Source: Streptomyces pseudovenezuelae
Lineage (GTDB): Bacteria > Actinomycetota > Actinomycetes > Streptomycetales > Streptomycetaceae
Reading direction: 5' to 3'
Assembly (NCBI RefSeq): GCF_001513955.1
Contig: NZ_KQ948147.1
Coordinates: 320,532-384,531, forward strand
DNA: 64,000 nucleotides
Below are positions 42,680-51,894 of this stretch, one piece after another. The position numbers and the translations under genes were made by a program. The notes under the pieces were generated by a model. It worked only from the letters and a program-made list of their open reading frames with translations, searched no databases and was not told the DNA's origin. Numbering within the stretch: the stretch's first letter is position 1; each line of letters starts with the position of its first letter.

Positions 42680-43579
42680 TCAGTAGACGGACAGGCCGTA
42701 GGTGTTCAGCACTTCCTGGATCGGCTGGTAGTAGGTGGTTCCTCCCGTGGTGCAGTTCCCGGAGCCCCCGGAGAGGATGCCGAGGACCTTGTCGCCGGCG
42801 TAGAGCGGGCCTCCGCTGTCGCCCGGCTCGGCGCAGATGTTGGTCCGGATCAACCCGGAGACGGTGCTGCCGTCCCCGTAGTTGACGGTCGCGTTCAGTG
42901 CGGTGACCACCCCGCACCGGACACCGGTGGTCGCTCCCCGGCGGCAGACGCTCTGGCCGACGTAGGCGGTCGCGGTCCCGGTGACGTCGACGCTTCCGAC
43001 GGTGCCGGGGTGCGGTACGGCCGGGTTGGCGTACCGGACCACACCGAAGTCGTCGCCGGGGAAGCTGGTGACGGTCGTGGGGCCGATCGTCGTGGTCAGG
43101 GCGGAACTGGTGTACCAGGTGGGCATGGTGTCGGTGCAATGACCGGCCGTCACGAAGTAGTACGCGGAGCCGGCGCGCACGTTGACCCCCGCCGAACAGC
43201 GCAGACCGGAGGCGTGGACGCCGTCGCCGCCCGACACCAGGGTGCGCAGCCGGCCGTCGAGCCGTTCGACGGTCGCGGTGCCCGGGAAGCGCCCTGCGGC
43301 CTGCCGGATTCTGGACAGGTCGGCCTCGGCGACCGTGGAGTCCGCGGAGACCCGCAGCTGTCCGGTGCGCCGGTCGACGGCCCAGGACGTCCCGGCCACG
43401 CCCAGGGCGGCCACGGCCGAGGCCGTGCTGGACACCGCGACGGTCGAGGGTGCGGAGCCGGCCGGGGGTGCCGCGGCGGCGCCGGTGCCGGACACGGCGA
43501 CAGCGGTCACCACCAGCAGGCTCAACACCGAGGCGATCAGCCGTGGACGTCTGATGTCGGTACGGCGCGCATTGCTCAC
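42680..43579 (-). CDS. Secreted S1-family serine protease (streptogrisin-like)
   Basis: A 299-residue pre-pro-protease. A signal peptide (about 35 residues), an alpha-lytic-type pro-region (SADSTVAEADLSRIRQAAG) and a mature chymotrypsin-fold domain follow in order. The triad is visible: His in TAGHC, Asp in DDFGVVRY, Ser in GDSGGPL; disulfide cysteines surround them. GTG 43579 follows GGGGGG. It would be secreted and self-processed by its pro-region. Divergent from the MFS gene. Confidence 0.94.
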   Translation of the reverse strand: MSNARRTDIRRPRLIASVLSLLVVTAVAVSGTGAAAAPPAGSAPSTVAVSSTASAVAALGVAGTSWAVDRRTGQLRVSADSTVAEADLSRIRQAAGRFPGTATVERLDGRLRTLVSGGDGVHASGLRCSAGVNVRAGSAYYFVTAGHCTDTMPTWYTSSALTTTIGPTTVTSFPGDDFGVVRYANPAVPHPGTVGSVDVTGTATAYVGQSVCRRGATTGVRCGVVTALNATVNYGDGSTVSGLIRTNICAEPGDSGGPLYAGDKVLGILSGGSGNCTTGGTTYYQPIQEVLNTYGLSVY

Positions 43580-43868
43580 TGAGGCCCCCCGGAGCGGTGG
43601 ATCGGATGCGGGGCACGCCTGTGCGGTCGCCGGGCGTGCCGTGCTTGCGTGCTGTGCCGCGCTGTGCGGGTGCGAAGGGTGAGGTGAGTCCGCGCAGCGT
43701 GGCCGACGCTTCAGTGTGCCCGGCCGCACCCCGTGCGGGTAGAGGGCCTCCGGCCGATGAACCGGCCCTCGGCTTGGGACAATTGTGGCTGTTGCTTTGC
43801 CCGTGCATGCGTTGTCTGCCGTGGCACCCGGACCTAGCCTCGCCTGCGGAACCGTGGGAAGGACCGGC

Positions 43869-45140
43869 ATGCTGACGACCGTTCGAGAGCAGGCGAGGGG
43901 ACTCACCAAGGACCAGCGCAACGCGTTCGTCGCCGCCTATCTGGGCTGGGCGATGGACGCGTTCGACTACTTCCTGGTCGTCCTCGTCTACAGCGAGATA
44001 GCCGACGACTTCCATGTCTCCCTCACCGACATGGCCTTCCTCACCACCGCCACCCTGGTGATGCGGCCGGTAGGCGCCTTCGTCTTCGGCCTGTGGGCCG
44101 ACCGCCGGGGCCGCCGGCTCCCGCTCATGGTCGACGTGGTCTTCTACTCGATCGTCGGATTCGCCTGCGCCTTCGCGCCCAACTACGCCGTCCTGCTGGT
44201 GCTTCGCCTGCTGTACGGCATCGGCATGGGCGGCGAGTGGGGTCTGGGCGCGGCCCTCGCGATGGAGAAGATCCCCGCCGAGCGGCGCGGCTTCTGGTCG
44301 GGGCTGCTCCAGAGCGGCTACTCGCTGGGGTATCTGCTCGCCGCCGTGGCGTTCTTCGTCATCGAACCCGCCTTCGGCTGGCGGGGGTTGTTCGCCTTCA
44401 GTCTGGTGCCCGCCCTGGTGGCCCTGTGGGTGCGGACCCGCGTGGAGGAGAGCGAGGTCTGGGAGAAGAGCGTCAAGCTCAACCGCACCCCCGCGTACCA
44501 GGTGTTCAGGGATCCGGCGGTGCTGAAGCGCTTCGTGTACCTCGTGGCGCTGATGACCGCGTTCAACTGGATGTCGCACGGCACCCAGGACATCTACCCG
44601 ACTTTCGTCAAGAAGGGTCTGGGGCTGTCCCCGGACACCTCCATCGCCATCGCCGTCGTCTACAACATCGGCGCCATCATCGGAGGCGCGTTGCTCGGCG
44701 CCTTCTCCGAGCGGCTGGGGCGCCGCCGCACCATCATGATCGCCGCGGCCGGGGGCCTGGTCGTGGTGCCGTTCTTCGTGCTGTCCACGGCCGTGGGCTG
44801 GCTGATGCTCTCCTCCTTCCTCATGCAGATGTGCGTCCAGGGGGCCTGGGGTGTCATCCCCGCGCATCTGACCGAGATGAGCCCGGACGCGATCCGCGGC
44901 TTCTACCCCGGTGTCACCTACCAGTTGGGCAACCTGATCGCCGCCCTCAACCTCCCGATCCAGGAAGCCCTCGCCGAGCGGCACGGCTATCCGGCGGCGA
45001 TGACGTGGACCGTGGTGCCCGCCCTGGCCGTGGTGATCGTGCTCAGCGCCGTCGGCAAGGAGGCCAAGGGCATCCGCTTCGGCGGGTCGGGCGCCCCGGG
45101 CGACCCGGCCCCGAGCACGGCGGTGGCTGACAGCGCGTAG
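43869..45140 (+). CDS. MFS transporter, carboxylate (sialate/lactate) type
   Basis: A 423-residue twelve-span major facilitator. Landmarks: GWAMDAFDYFLVVLVYSEIA in span 1, the GxxxDRRGRR loop (LWADRRGRRLP), RLLYGIGMGGEWGLGAAL, and the second RRG-type loop SERLGRRRT. The DAFD and GGEWG motifs place it in the group that carries monocarboxylates or sialic acid with protons. GGAAGGAC precedes ATG 43869. The 216 bp after the stop, up to arsC, holds no gene or motif that I recognise. Confidence 0.88.
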   Translation: MLTTVREQARGLTKDQRNAFVAAYLGWAMDAFDYFLVVLVYSEIADDFHVSLTDMAFLTTATLVMRPVGAFVFGLWADRRGRRLPLMVDVVFYSIVGFACAFAPNYAVLLVLRLLYGIGMGGEWGLGAALAMEKIPAERRGFWSGLLQSGYSLGYLLAAVAFFVIEPAFGWRGLFAFSLVPALVALWVRTRVEESEVWEKSVKLNRTPAYQVFRDPAVLKRFVYLVALMTAFNWMSHGTQDIYPTFVKKGLGLSPDTSIAIAVVYNIGAIIGGALLGAFSERLGRRRTIMIAAAGGLVVVPFFVLSTAVGWLMLSSFLMQMCVQGAWGVIPAHLTEMSPDAIRGFYPGVTYQLGNLIAALNLPIQEALAERHGYPAAMTWTVVPALAVVIVLSAVGKEAKGIRFGGSGAPGDPAPSTAVADSA

Positions 45141-45356
45141 GCCGGCTCACGGCAGCCACGGGCCGGCCGGCTCCTCGGGTGCGAGGACCGGCCCGGTCCC
45201 GTCCCGCCGTCGAGCGAGCGGGCCCGCGCCCAACTCCACCCGGCGGGCGGGTCTTTGGCCTGTGAGCGGTCGAGCTCGCCCGGTCGAAACGGCGTACCCG
45301 GGTCCGTCACTGGGCTGCCGGCGCCCCCGATGCCGTACCCACGACACTCATGACAC

Positions 45357-45779
45357 TCACGCCCTCACCTCGACGCCGAGTTCGGCCAGCAGGACCCGCA
45401 CCCGCCGCTCGATCTCGTCGCGGATCGGCCGGACGGCCTGGACGCCCTGCCCGGCGGGGTCGTCCAGCGTCCAGTCCAGGTACCGCTTGCCCGGGAAGTA
45501 CGGGCAGGCGTCCCCGCAGCCCATCGTGACGACCACGTCGGAGGCCTGGACGGCGTCGGAGGTGAGGATCTTCGGGGTCTCGGCGGAGAGGTCGATGCCG
45601 GTCTCCCGCATGGCCTCCACCACGGCGGGGTTCACCGCGTCGGCGGGAGCGGAACCTGCGGAGCGGACCTGGACGCCGTCCCCGCCGAGACGGCTGAGGA
45701 AGGCGGCGGCCATCTGCGAGCGGCCGGCGTTGTGCACGCACACGAACAGCACGGAGGGGACGGCGGCGGGAGAGCTCAT
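45357..45779 (-). CDS. arsC: Arsenate reductase (low-molecular-weight phosphatase type)
   Basis: A 140-residue enzyme reducing arsenate to arsenite. The P-loop CVHNAGRS is the CX5R phosphatase-like site, and MGCGDACPYFPGKRYLDW carries the second and third redox cysteines of the thioredoxin/mycothiol-linked ArsC class, with DP-containing loop DDPAGQ. It is the last gene of the arsR-aqpS-arsC operon and overlaps aqpS by 4 bases. The product arsenite would leave through the channel encoded just upstream. Confidence 0.94.
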   Translation of the reverse strand: MSSPAAVPSVLFVCVHNAGRSQMAAAFLSRLGGDGVQVRSAGSAPADAVNPAVVEAMRETGIDLSAETPKILTSDAVQASDVVVTMGCGDACPYFPGKRYLDWTLDDPAGQGVQAVRPIRDEIERRVRVLLAELGVEVRA

Positions 45780-46570
45780 GAGGAGACGGTGCTTTCTTCT
45801 GCGGGGCGGGCGGGCCGGGCGGGCCGGGCGGGGGAGGGCAGCTGCCGATCGCCGTGCGGGACGACGGCCTCGTCCCCGGCCGTCGGCGTGGGGCGGCCGA
45901 AGGTGACGGCGACCAGGACGAGACCGAGGCCCGCGCCGGCGAGCTGGGCGGCGAGGAAGGGTGCCACGGAGGAGGGGGCGATGCCGGCGAAGGTGTCGGT
46001 GAAGGCCCGGCCGATCGTCACGGCCGGATTGGCGAAGCTGGTGGAGGAGGTGAACCAGTAGGCAGCGCCGATGTAGGAGGCGACCGCTACCGGTGCCAGC
46101 TGCGCACGGCCTGCCCGCGCCAGTCCGAGGACCAGCCAGACCAGTCCCGCCGTGGCGACCACTTCGCCGAGCCACAGATGGCCGGCGGACCGGTCGTGCG
46201 CCGACCAGTGCACCAGAGGCCGGGCGAACATGGCGTCCGCCAGGACCGCGCCGGCGATGGCCCCGGCGACCTGGGCGGGCACGTACGCCGCCACCTCCCG
46301 GGGACCGGGGCCGTCGGCCGTACGGAGGCCGGCGAACCAGGCGGCGAGAGTCACCACGGGGTTGAAATGCGCCCCGGAAACGGGGCCGAGCAGGGCGATG
46401 AGCACACCCAGGCCGAACACGGTCGCCAGGGAGTTGGCCAGCAGCTGCACGCCGATGTCGCGGGTCAGCTCACTCGCCTGGATCCCGGAGCCGACGACCA
46501 CCGCCACCAGCGCCGCCGTGCCGACCGCCTCGGCCGCCGCCCGCCGTGCGAGCGGGACCGAGGCGTTCAC
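45776..46570 (-). CDS. aqpS: Aquaglyceroporin-like arsenite channel (AqpS/MIP)
   Basis: A 264-residue MIP channel with six spans and both half-helix signatures HFNPVVT and FANPAVT. Its position inside an ars operon in place of an ArsB or Acr3 pump indicates the downhill arsenite exit seen in some soil bacteria: arsenate is reduced inside and arsenite diffuses out. GTG 46570 overlaps the arsR stop by 4 bases (GTGA) and the end overlaps arsC. The C-terminal tail contains a repeated ARP motif coded by a 9-bp repeat. Confidence 0.92.
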   Translation of the reverse strand: MNASVPLARRAAAEAVGTAALVAVVVGSGIQASELTRDIGVQLLANSLATVFGLGVLIALLGPVSGAHFNPVVTLAAWFAGLRTADGPGPREVAAYVPAQVAGAIAGAVLADAMFARPLVHWSAHDRSAGHLWLGEVVATAGLVWLVLGLARAGRAQLAPVAVASYIGAAYWFTSSTSFANPAVTIGRAFTDTFAGIAPSSVAPFLAAQLAGAGLGLVLVAVTFGRPTPTAGDEAVVPHGDRQLPSPARPARPARPAEESTVSS

Positions 46571-46944
46571 GCGGAGGCCTTGGCGGGGACGGCCGGTGTC
46601 TCCAGGAGGGCGGACAGTCTGCCCAGTGCCTCGGGGAGCACCCAGTAGTACACCCAGGTCCCCCGTCGTTCGGAGCCGACCAGCCCGGCCTCGCGCAGCA
46701 CCTTCAGGTGGTGGGAGATGGTCGGCTGGGAGACGTCGAACGGGCCGGTCAGGTCGCAGACGCACGCCTCCCCGCCCTCGTGGGAGGCGATGAGGGACAG
46801 CAGCCGCAGCCGGATCGGGTCCGACAGCGCCTTGAACATCCGCGACAGCTCGGCCGCGTCCACCTCGCCCAGCGGTTCGCGCACCATCGGGGCGCAGCAC
46901 GCCTCGTCCTGGCCGAGCACCGGCAGATCAGCTTGTTTCGACAT
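46567..46944 (-). CDS. arsR: ArsR-family arsenic/metalloid repressor
   Basis: A 125-residue SmtB/ArsR winged helix. The helix carries EACVCDLTGPFDVSQPTIS: the CVC motif followed by DL is the trivalent-arsenic-binding site of classical ArsR repressors. An extra pair of cysteines (EACCAPM) lies near the N-terminus. Arsenite binding releases the operator in the 46945-47033 interval. The stop overlaps the aqpS start. Confidence 0.95.
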   Translation of the reverse strand: MSKQADLPVLGQDEACCAPMVREPLGEVDAAELSRMFKALSDPIRLRLLSLIASHEGGEACVCDLTGPFDVSQPTISHHLKVLREAGLVGSERRGTWVYYWVLPEALGRLSALLETPAVPAKASA

Positions 46945-46984
46945 GCCTCTATGTTGACGTCTGTCGATCCAGGTGGCAACCTCG

Positions 46985-47010
46985 GCTGTATCGACATCCG
47001 TCGATACAGC
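46985..47010. promoter_or_regulatory. ArsR operator: perfect 11-bp inverted repeat
   Basis: Arms GCTGTATCGAC and GTCGATACAGC pair exactly around a 4-base spacer ATCC. It lies between arsR and arsI, 24 bp before the arsI ATG. A weaker copy of the half-site (TTGACGTCTGTCGAT) occurs nearer arsR, so both divergent promoters can be covered. Confidence 0.85.
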
Positions 47011-47033
47011 ATCGTCCCGGATGGGAGACCGCC

Positions 47034-47465
47034 ATGTCCCGAGTCCAGCTGGCCCTGCGCGTCGCCGACCTGGAAGGCTCGATCGCCTTCTACTCCAAGC
47101 TCTTCGGCACCGAGCCCGCCAAGCGGCGCGAGGGGTACGCCAACTTCGCCGTCGCCGAGCCCCCGCTGAAGCTGGTCCTCATCGAGGGGGAGAGCGGCGA
47201 GGAGACCCGCCTGGACCACCTCGGTGTCGAGGTCGCCGGCACCGCGGACGTCAACGCCGCCACGGCCCGGCTGAAGGAGGCGGGCCTGGCCACGTTCGAG
47301 GAGAACGACACCTCCTGCTGCTACGCCCTGCAGGACAAGGTGTGGGTGCACGGCCCGGGCAAGGAGCCGTGGGAGGTGTACGTGGTCAAGGCCGACGCCG
47401 ACACCCTCGAGAAGGCCGGCACCTCTCCGGACGCCTGCTGCGGCACCACCGCCTGCGGCTGCTGA
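47034..47465 (+). CDS. arsI: ArsI/CadI-family dioxygenase (C-As lyase type)
   Basis: A 143-residue vicinal-oxygen-chelate protein. Gln5, His62 and Glu114 sit at the iron-ligand positions of the ArsI family, and TSCCYALQDKVWVHGPGK has the vicinal cysteine pair (Cys95-96) that binds trivalent organoarsenicals. The C-terminus adds DACCGTTACGC. It would split the carbon-arsenic bond of methylarsenite, giving arsenite for the divergent arsRC/aqpS products to export. RBS GGGAG precedes the ATG. Confidence 0.9.
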   Translation: MSRVQLALRVADLEGSIAFYSKLFGTEPAKRREGYANFAVAEPPLKLVLIEGESGEETRLDHLGVEVAGTADVNAATARLKEAGLATFEENDTSCCYALQDKVWVHGPGKEPWEVYVVKADADTLEKAGTSPDACCGTTACGC

Positions 47466-47486
47466 CCGGTGGCCCGCGGACCCGGG

Positions 47487-47534
47487 CGCACCTCTGCCCG
47501 GGACGGCGACGCGGCCGTCCCGGGCAGAGGTGCG
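47487..47534. terminator. Bidirectional terminator: perfect 21-bp stem, 6-nt loop
   Basis: The two 21-base arms (left starts CGCACCTCTGCCCGGG) pair without mismatch around GACGCG. It sits between the convergent arsI and subtilisin genes, 22 bp after the arsI stop and 14 bp beyond the subtilisin stop. Very GC-rich with no T-run. Confidence 0.88.
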
Positions 47535-47547
47535 TTACACGGGTGGT

Positions 47548-50500
47548 TCAGGGGGTGGTCAGGTAGGCCCTTTCGATCGTCTGGGTCAGGGTGTTGCCCG
47601 CGCGGTCGGTCAGCTCGGCGCGCAGGGAGACGGACCCCGCCGTCGCCGGGTGCTGGAGCGACAGATGCGTGCCGCCGACCGACCTGGCGGCCTGCCAGGT
47701 CCTTCCTTCGTCGTACGACACCTGGAAGGCGAGCTTCGCCGGGCGCTGACCCGCTGCCGCGCCCTCGACGGTGAAGGGCACCTCGAACCGCTTGCCGGCC
47801 TTCGCGGTACTGGCGAGGGTCAGGTCGGGACTGAAGCGGACCGTCGACAGCGGCACGGCGGCGAACTCGCCCCCGGCGGTCTTCGCCGAGCGGAAGGTCC
47901 ACTCCGCGTGGACCCTGGTGCTGACCGGATACACGGCCGGGTCACGGGTGTTGTCCACCGTCAGCCGGTACGCGGTGTCCTCGGCGGGAAGCGTGTACTC
48001 CGTGAGGTCGAGGGTCGGCGGGACGCCGTAGTCGTCGGCGATCTCCTTGCCGTTCGCCTCCAGCCTGGTCGTCGTCGACGTCGCCTCGCTGGTGCCCCAG
48101 TGCCCGGAGCCGTCACCGAACAGCGGCAGGTAGGCCCTGAGGGTGTTCCCGTCGCGGCCGAGGCCGGGGAAGCCCCTGGCCGGTCCGAGGTCGCCGGGGC
48201 CGCCCAGGACCGGTCCGAAGACCCCCACACCGAAGCGCTCCTGATAGGTGTGGCCGGCCTGCCAGGTCCTCGGCATGCGCATCAGGAAGCCCTCGAAGGA
48301 GGCGTCCGGGCCCTCGCCCCAGCGCTGCCAGGTGCGCACCGACCACTTCACGCCGTTGTCGAGGATGTACTCGGTGCTCCGGTACGGCAGGTCCCCGCGC
48401 ATGTCGGTGAGGCCGCTCACCAGTCTGCCGTCCGGCAGATGCGCGGTTACCTCCGCCTGGACGCGCCGGCCCCCGACCGCCGCACCGACCTGGAGGTCCA
48501 CCTTGGCCAGCTGCCCTCGCCGGACGTTCGCGGTGAAGCCGTCCAGGGTGCCCTCCCGGTACCAGCCCAGGTGATAGTTGACGGGCCTGCCCTGCTTGTC
48601 CTTGCCGGCCCACCTCCCGGAGTAGAGGGAGGTGAGCCCCGCCACGGGCTCGTCGGAGGCGAGTCGCCCGAACCGGGAGCCCGCGAAGGTGGGCAGCAGG
48701 AACTGCAGGGAGGCGTCGTCCCGGCCCTCGCCCCGCCCGTAGCCGACCGCGACCACGGCGTCGTTGTTCACGGCCGCCGGGTCGGGCACGGTGATGTCCA
48801 CCGGCTTCGCCTGCCGGGCGTCCACGGTGACCGTCATGTCCCGGTCCAGCCGCAGCCTGGGCCGGACCAGCACGGCGTGCCGGGGGGCGGACAGCGCCGG
48901 GTGGATCACCCCGGTCAGGAGGTAGTCGGCCTTGGGCAGCCGTACCGTCAGCTCGCCGTCCCGTTCGTCGGCGTAGTCGGCGTAGAAGTTGCCCACGAGA
49001 CCCGCCACGGAGGTCACGGCGTCGCCCGTCGCCGCGCCCTGCTCGTCGATGTGCTTGAGCGTCAGGTCGTACGACTCCACCTCGCGGACCACGCCCACGG
49101 CGGACCGCACCCGTATCCTGCCGTCGGCGGAGGCGGCCGTCACCGAGCCGCCGAAGCTGCCGTCCGCGGTGCCGGCGCGGGTGTCCGCGGTGACCTCGGC
49201 CTGTGTCTCGCCGCCCGCCGGGACGGTGATCCGCCGCGGGGAGACGGCGAACATCCCCTCGGCGGCGGGCTTTCCGTCCACCGCGTAGGCGTCGACGGAC
49301 AGGTCGAGGGTGACCGGCTCGGTGCCCAGGTTGCGGTAGGTCAGCCGCCGGGTCTCGGCCTTGTCGTCGTCGTGCGGCCACTGCTGGACGCCGAAGTCGA
49401 CCGGCCCCTGCTCGGTGACGACGTTCTCGTCCAGCGCCCGGACCACGTCGACCCGTCCGGTGCCCTGCTGGTAGGAGCTGTACGCGCCCGGCTTCGCGGA
49501 ACCGGTCAGCACCGCCTTGAGGCGCTCACCGCTCCAGTCGGGGTGCTGCTGGGCGAGGAGCGCGGCCGCGCCCGCGACATGCGGGGTGGCCATGGAGGTG
49601 CCCTCGATCGTGAGGTACCCGGGAATGTCGGAGGGGTACCACTGCGACAGGAGGCTGCCGGCGGCGGACGCGGCCGTGATGGCGACGCCCGGCGCGGTCA
49701 GGTCGGGCTTGACCCCGCCGTCGCCGACCCGCGGGCCGCGGCTGGAGAAGTCGGCGAGCGCGTCGGACCCGTCGACCGCGCCGACGGTGAGCGCGGAGTC
49801 CGCGCTGCCGGGCGAGCCGACGGTCGTCTCGCCGGACTCGCCCTCGTTGCCGGCCGCGATGACGAAGAGGGTGCCGGACTCGGCCGAGAGCCGGTTGACG
49901 GCCTCCTCCATCGGGTCGACCCCGGGGAAGTCGGTCCCGCCGAGGCTGAGATTGACGACGTCCGCGCCTTGGGCCACCGCCCACTCCATGCCGGCGATGA
50001 TCCCGGAGTCGCTGCCGCCGCCCTGGTCGTCCAGGACCTTGCCGTTCAGGAGCCGCGCGCCCGGCGCGACCCCCTTGTACTTGCCGTCGGACTGGGCGCC
50101 ACTGCCCGCCACGGTGGACGCGACATGGGTGCCGTGGCCGAACGCGTCGGTGGTGGTGCCGGTGCCGCTGAAGTCCTGCGCGGCGACCACCTTGCCCGCC
50201 AGGTCGGGGTGCCCGGTGTCGATTCCGGTGTCCAGTACGGCGACCTTGGTGCCGCTGCCGTCGAAGCCCGCGGCCCAGGCGGTCGGTGCGCCGATCTGGG
50301 GGACGCTCTTGTCGAGGGAGGCCCGGCGCTTCCCGTCGAGCCACAGCTTCTCCACCCCGGCCGCGGCGGTGAACTCCGCCGCGCCCCGCGTGGACTTGTG
50401 GGTCACGGCCTTCCAGAACCCGGTGCCGCGCTTCTTCGCGGAGCGCATCGCCCTGCCGTTGACGACGGGCAGCCGGCGGCCCATCCGTGCCCCGGCCTCG

Positions 50501-50937
50501 GTGAAGGGACCGGTCGAGGGCGCCTTCCTGCCGCGGAACGTGACGATCAGCGGCAGGTCGGAGCGGTTCGCGTCGTCGTAGCCGTCCTTGACCAGCTGGG
50601 TGACGTCGAACAGTCGCGGGTCCAACGTGCCCTGTGCCAACAGGAGTTCGGCGTCACCGGGGACGACCCGGGTGTGCCCGGCGACGACCCGGACCGAGAA
50701 CGGCATGTTCTCCCGGCCCTGTGCCCGCTCCACTCCCGAGACCTGGCCAAGGGCGTCCACCAGGACCCGGTCACCGGTGACGAGCGTGACCGTCTTCACC
50801 GCGGAGGCCGTACGGGTGCTCCCGGTGGAGACGTCGTCAAGGGCTCCGGCGCCGGCCGGGAGCCCGGCGAGGACCAGGGCCGCGGAAGCCACCCCCGCGG
50901 CCATGGCCGCATGTCTGTGGCGTACGCGTAACTCCAT
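47548..50937 (-). CDS. Secreted S8 subtilisin-like peptidase with a TTA codon
   Basis: A 1129-residue multidomain protease. A signal peptide (about 30 residues) and pro-region to about 215 precede the S8 domain, with triad motifs AVLDTGID (~235), GHGTHVA (~270) and GTSMATPHVAG (~446). The remaining 680 residues are beta-rich modules of the kind seen in large Streptomyces subtilases. The third codon is TTA (50931-50929), read by the developmentally controlled bldA tRNA in Streptomyces. The ATG has AGGAG 5 bases upstream and lies 31 bp after the DUF3152 gene, so the two probably share a message. Confidence 0.95.
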   Translation of the reverse strand: MELRVRHRHAAMAAGVASAALVLAGLPAGAGALDDVSTGSTRTASAVKTVTLVTGDRVLVDALGQVSGVERAQGRENMPFSVRVVAGHTRVVPGDAELLLAQGTLDPRLFDVTQLVKDGYDDANRSDLPLIVTFRGRKAPSTGPFTEAGARMGRRLPVVNGRAMRSAKKRGTGFWKAVTHKSTRGAAEFTAAAGVEKLWLDGKRRASLDKSVPQIGAPTAWAAGFDGSGTKVAVLDTGIDTGHPDLAGKVVAAQDFSGTGTTTDAFGHGTHVASTVAGSGAQSDGKYKGVAPGARLLNGKVLDDQGGGSDSGIIAGMEWAVAQGADVVNLSLGGTDFPGVDPMEEAVNRLSAESGTLFVIAAGNEGESGETTVGSPGSADSALTVGAVDGSDALADFSSRGPRVGDGGVKPDLTAPGVAITAASAAGSLLSQWYPSDIPGYLTIEGTSMATPHVAGAAALLAQQHPDWSGERLKAVLTGSAKPGAYSSYQQGTGRVDVVRALDENVVTEQGPVDFGVQQWPHDDDKAETRRLTYRNLGTEPVTLDLSVDAYAVDGKPAAEGMFAVSPRRITVPAGGETQAEVTADTRAGTADGSFGGSVTAASADGRIRVRSAVGVVREVESYDLTLKHIDEQGAATGDAVTSVAGLVGNFYADYADERDGELTVRLPKADYLLTGVIHPALSAPRHAVLVRPRLRLDRDMTVTVDARQAKPVDITVPDPAAVNNDAVVAVGYGRGEGRDDASLQFLLPTFAGSRFGRLASDEPVAGLTSLYSGRWAGKDKQGRPVNYHLGWYREGTLDGFTANVRRGQLAKVDLQVGAAVGGRRVQAEVTAHLPDGRLVSGLTDMRGDLPYRSTEYILDNGVKWSVRTWQRWGEGPDASFEGFLMRMPRTWQAGHTYQERFGVGVFGPVLGGPGDLGPARGFPGLGRDGNTLRAYLPLFGDGSGHWGTSEATSTTTRLEANGKEIADDYGVPPTLDLTEYTLPAEDTAYRLTVDNTRDPAVYPVSTRVHAEWTFRSAKTAGGEFAAVPLSTVRFSPDLTLASTAKAGKRFEVPFTVEGAAAGQRPAKLAFQVSYDEGRTWQAARSVGGTHLSLQHPATAGSVSLRAELTDRAGNTLTQTIERAYLTTP

Positions 50938-50968
50938 CTGAACTCCTGACAGTTGGGGGATCAATGCG

Positions 50969-51796
50969 TCACGGGACCGAGGGACCCGTGAGGAGACGGC
51001 CGTCGCTGTCGTACGGCCAGACATTGGGGACGCAGCCGAGCAGGCCCTTGATCTGCTGCATCATCGCGGGGGCCGGCTGCCCCTTGCCGGGACAGGTGGC
51101 GTGGCCGTGGCCGAGGAAGTGGCCCACCTCGTGGTTGATGATCAGCGAGCGGTACCCGACGACGTCCTCGCGGTAGAACTCGGTGGCCAGGACCCAGCGC
51201 CTGAGATTGACCATCACGTTGTGGTTCACGCTGCAGTTGACCGTGCCGCCGGTGTCGAGGCCGCCCTCGGCGCAGATCCGGTCGACGGTCGCCGGCGTGG
51301 CGAGGCGGACCCGGAAATCCGTCGGGCCGTCGGACACCCGCTGGAACGCCGAGTGGCCGTCGGCCGTCCAGCCCCGCGGGTCGGCCAGGGTCCGCTCCAC
51401 CTGGGCGGCGACGTCCTCGGGGGAGATGCTGATGCCCTTCTCCACCTCGACCCGGTAGCGCAGCGGTGTGCCCTTGCCGACCCGCCCGCTTCCGCCGGGT
51501 GCGGTGACGAAGGTCCCCGGACCGCTCTGCGGCAGGGGGGTCGCGGAGGGGCCGCGGGGCGCGCTGGGCTCTTCCGGTTCCGGTGCGGAGGCGGTCTCTT
51601 GCGACTTCGGACTCTCAACGGGCATGAGCGCCGCGGAGGTTCGTCCCGGAGTGGACGGCAGCCACGCCACCACCGTGCCGCCGACGGCCGCGAAGGCCGC
51701 CAGCGCGGCCAGGCCGCCCAGCAGTTGGCGTTTCACGCTCCGCTCGGAGCGCTTCCGGCGCGAGCGACCGGCGGGGTTTCGTCTGTGCGCTGTCAC
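50969..51796 (-). CDS. DUF3152 membrane-anchored putative metalloprotease
   Basis: A 275-residue protein: basic N-terminus, one hydrophobic span around residues 25-45, a proline/serine linker to about 110, then a DUF3152 domain with HEVGHFLGHGH (near 220), a full metzincin zinc site HExxHxxGxxH. The later CPGKGQPAPAMMQQ supplies the turn Met. It is probably displayed outside the membrane. It is just upstream of the subtilisin in one direction, suggesting both act outside the cell. Confidence 0.87.
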   Translation of the reverse strand: MTAHRRNPAGRSRRKRSERSVKRQLLGGLAALAAFAAVGGTVVAWLPSTPGRTSAALMPVESPKSQETASAPEPEEPSAPRGPSATPLPQSGPGTFVTAPGGSGRVGKGTPLRYRVEVEKGISISPEDVAAQVERTLADPRGWTADGHSAFQRVSDGPTDFRVRLATPATVDRICAEGGLDTGGTVNCSVNHNVMVNLRRWVLATEFYREDVVGYRSLIINHEVGHFLGHGHATCPGKGQPAPAMMQQIKGLLGCVPNVWPYDSDGRLLTGPSVP

Positions 51797-51894
51797 GGTC
51801 GTTCACGATGTGATCGCCATGTGATCGGACCTGGCCCGGAAGGTAACGAACCGATAACCCTCCTCGCGGTCCTGGCCCTGTGGATACTGTGCGC

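Noticed and set aside
45141..45356. Possible gene remnant between MFS and arsC genes
   Set aside because: A short minus frame ends in a plausible-looking peptide, but it has no recognisable family and the interval may be ordinary spacer.
47530..50931. Long plus-strand frame of about 1130 codons antisense to the subtilisin gene
   Set aside because: It mirrors the subtilisin gene, which has an intact catalytic triad and signal peptide; composition is His/Arg/Gly-rich shadow protein.
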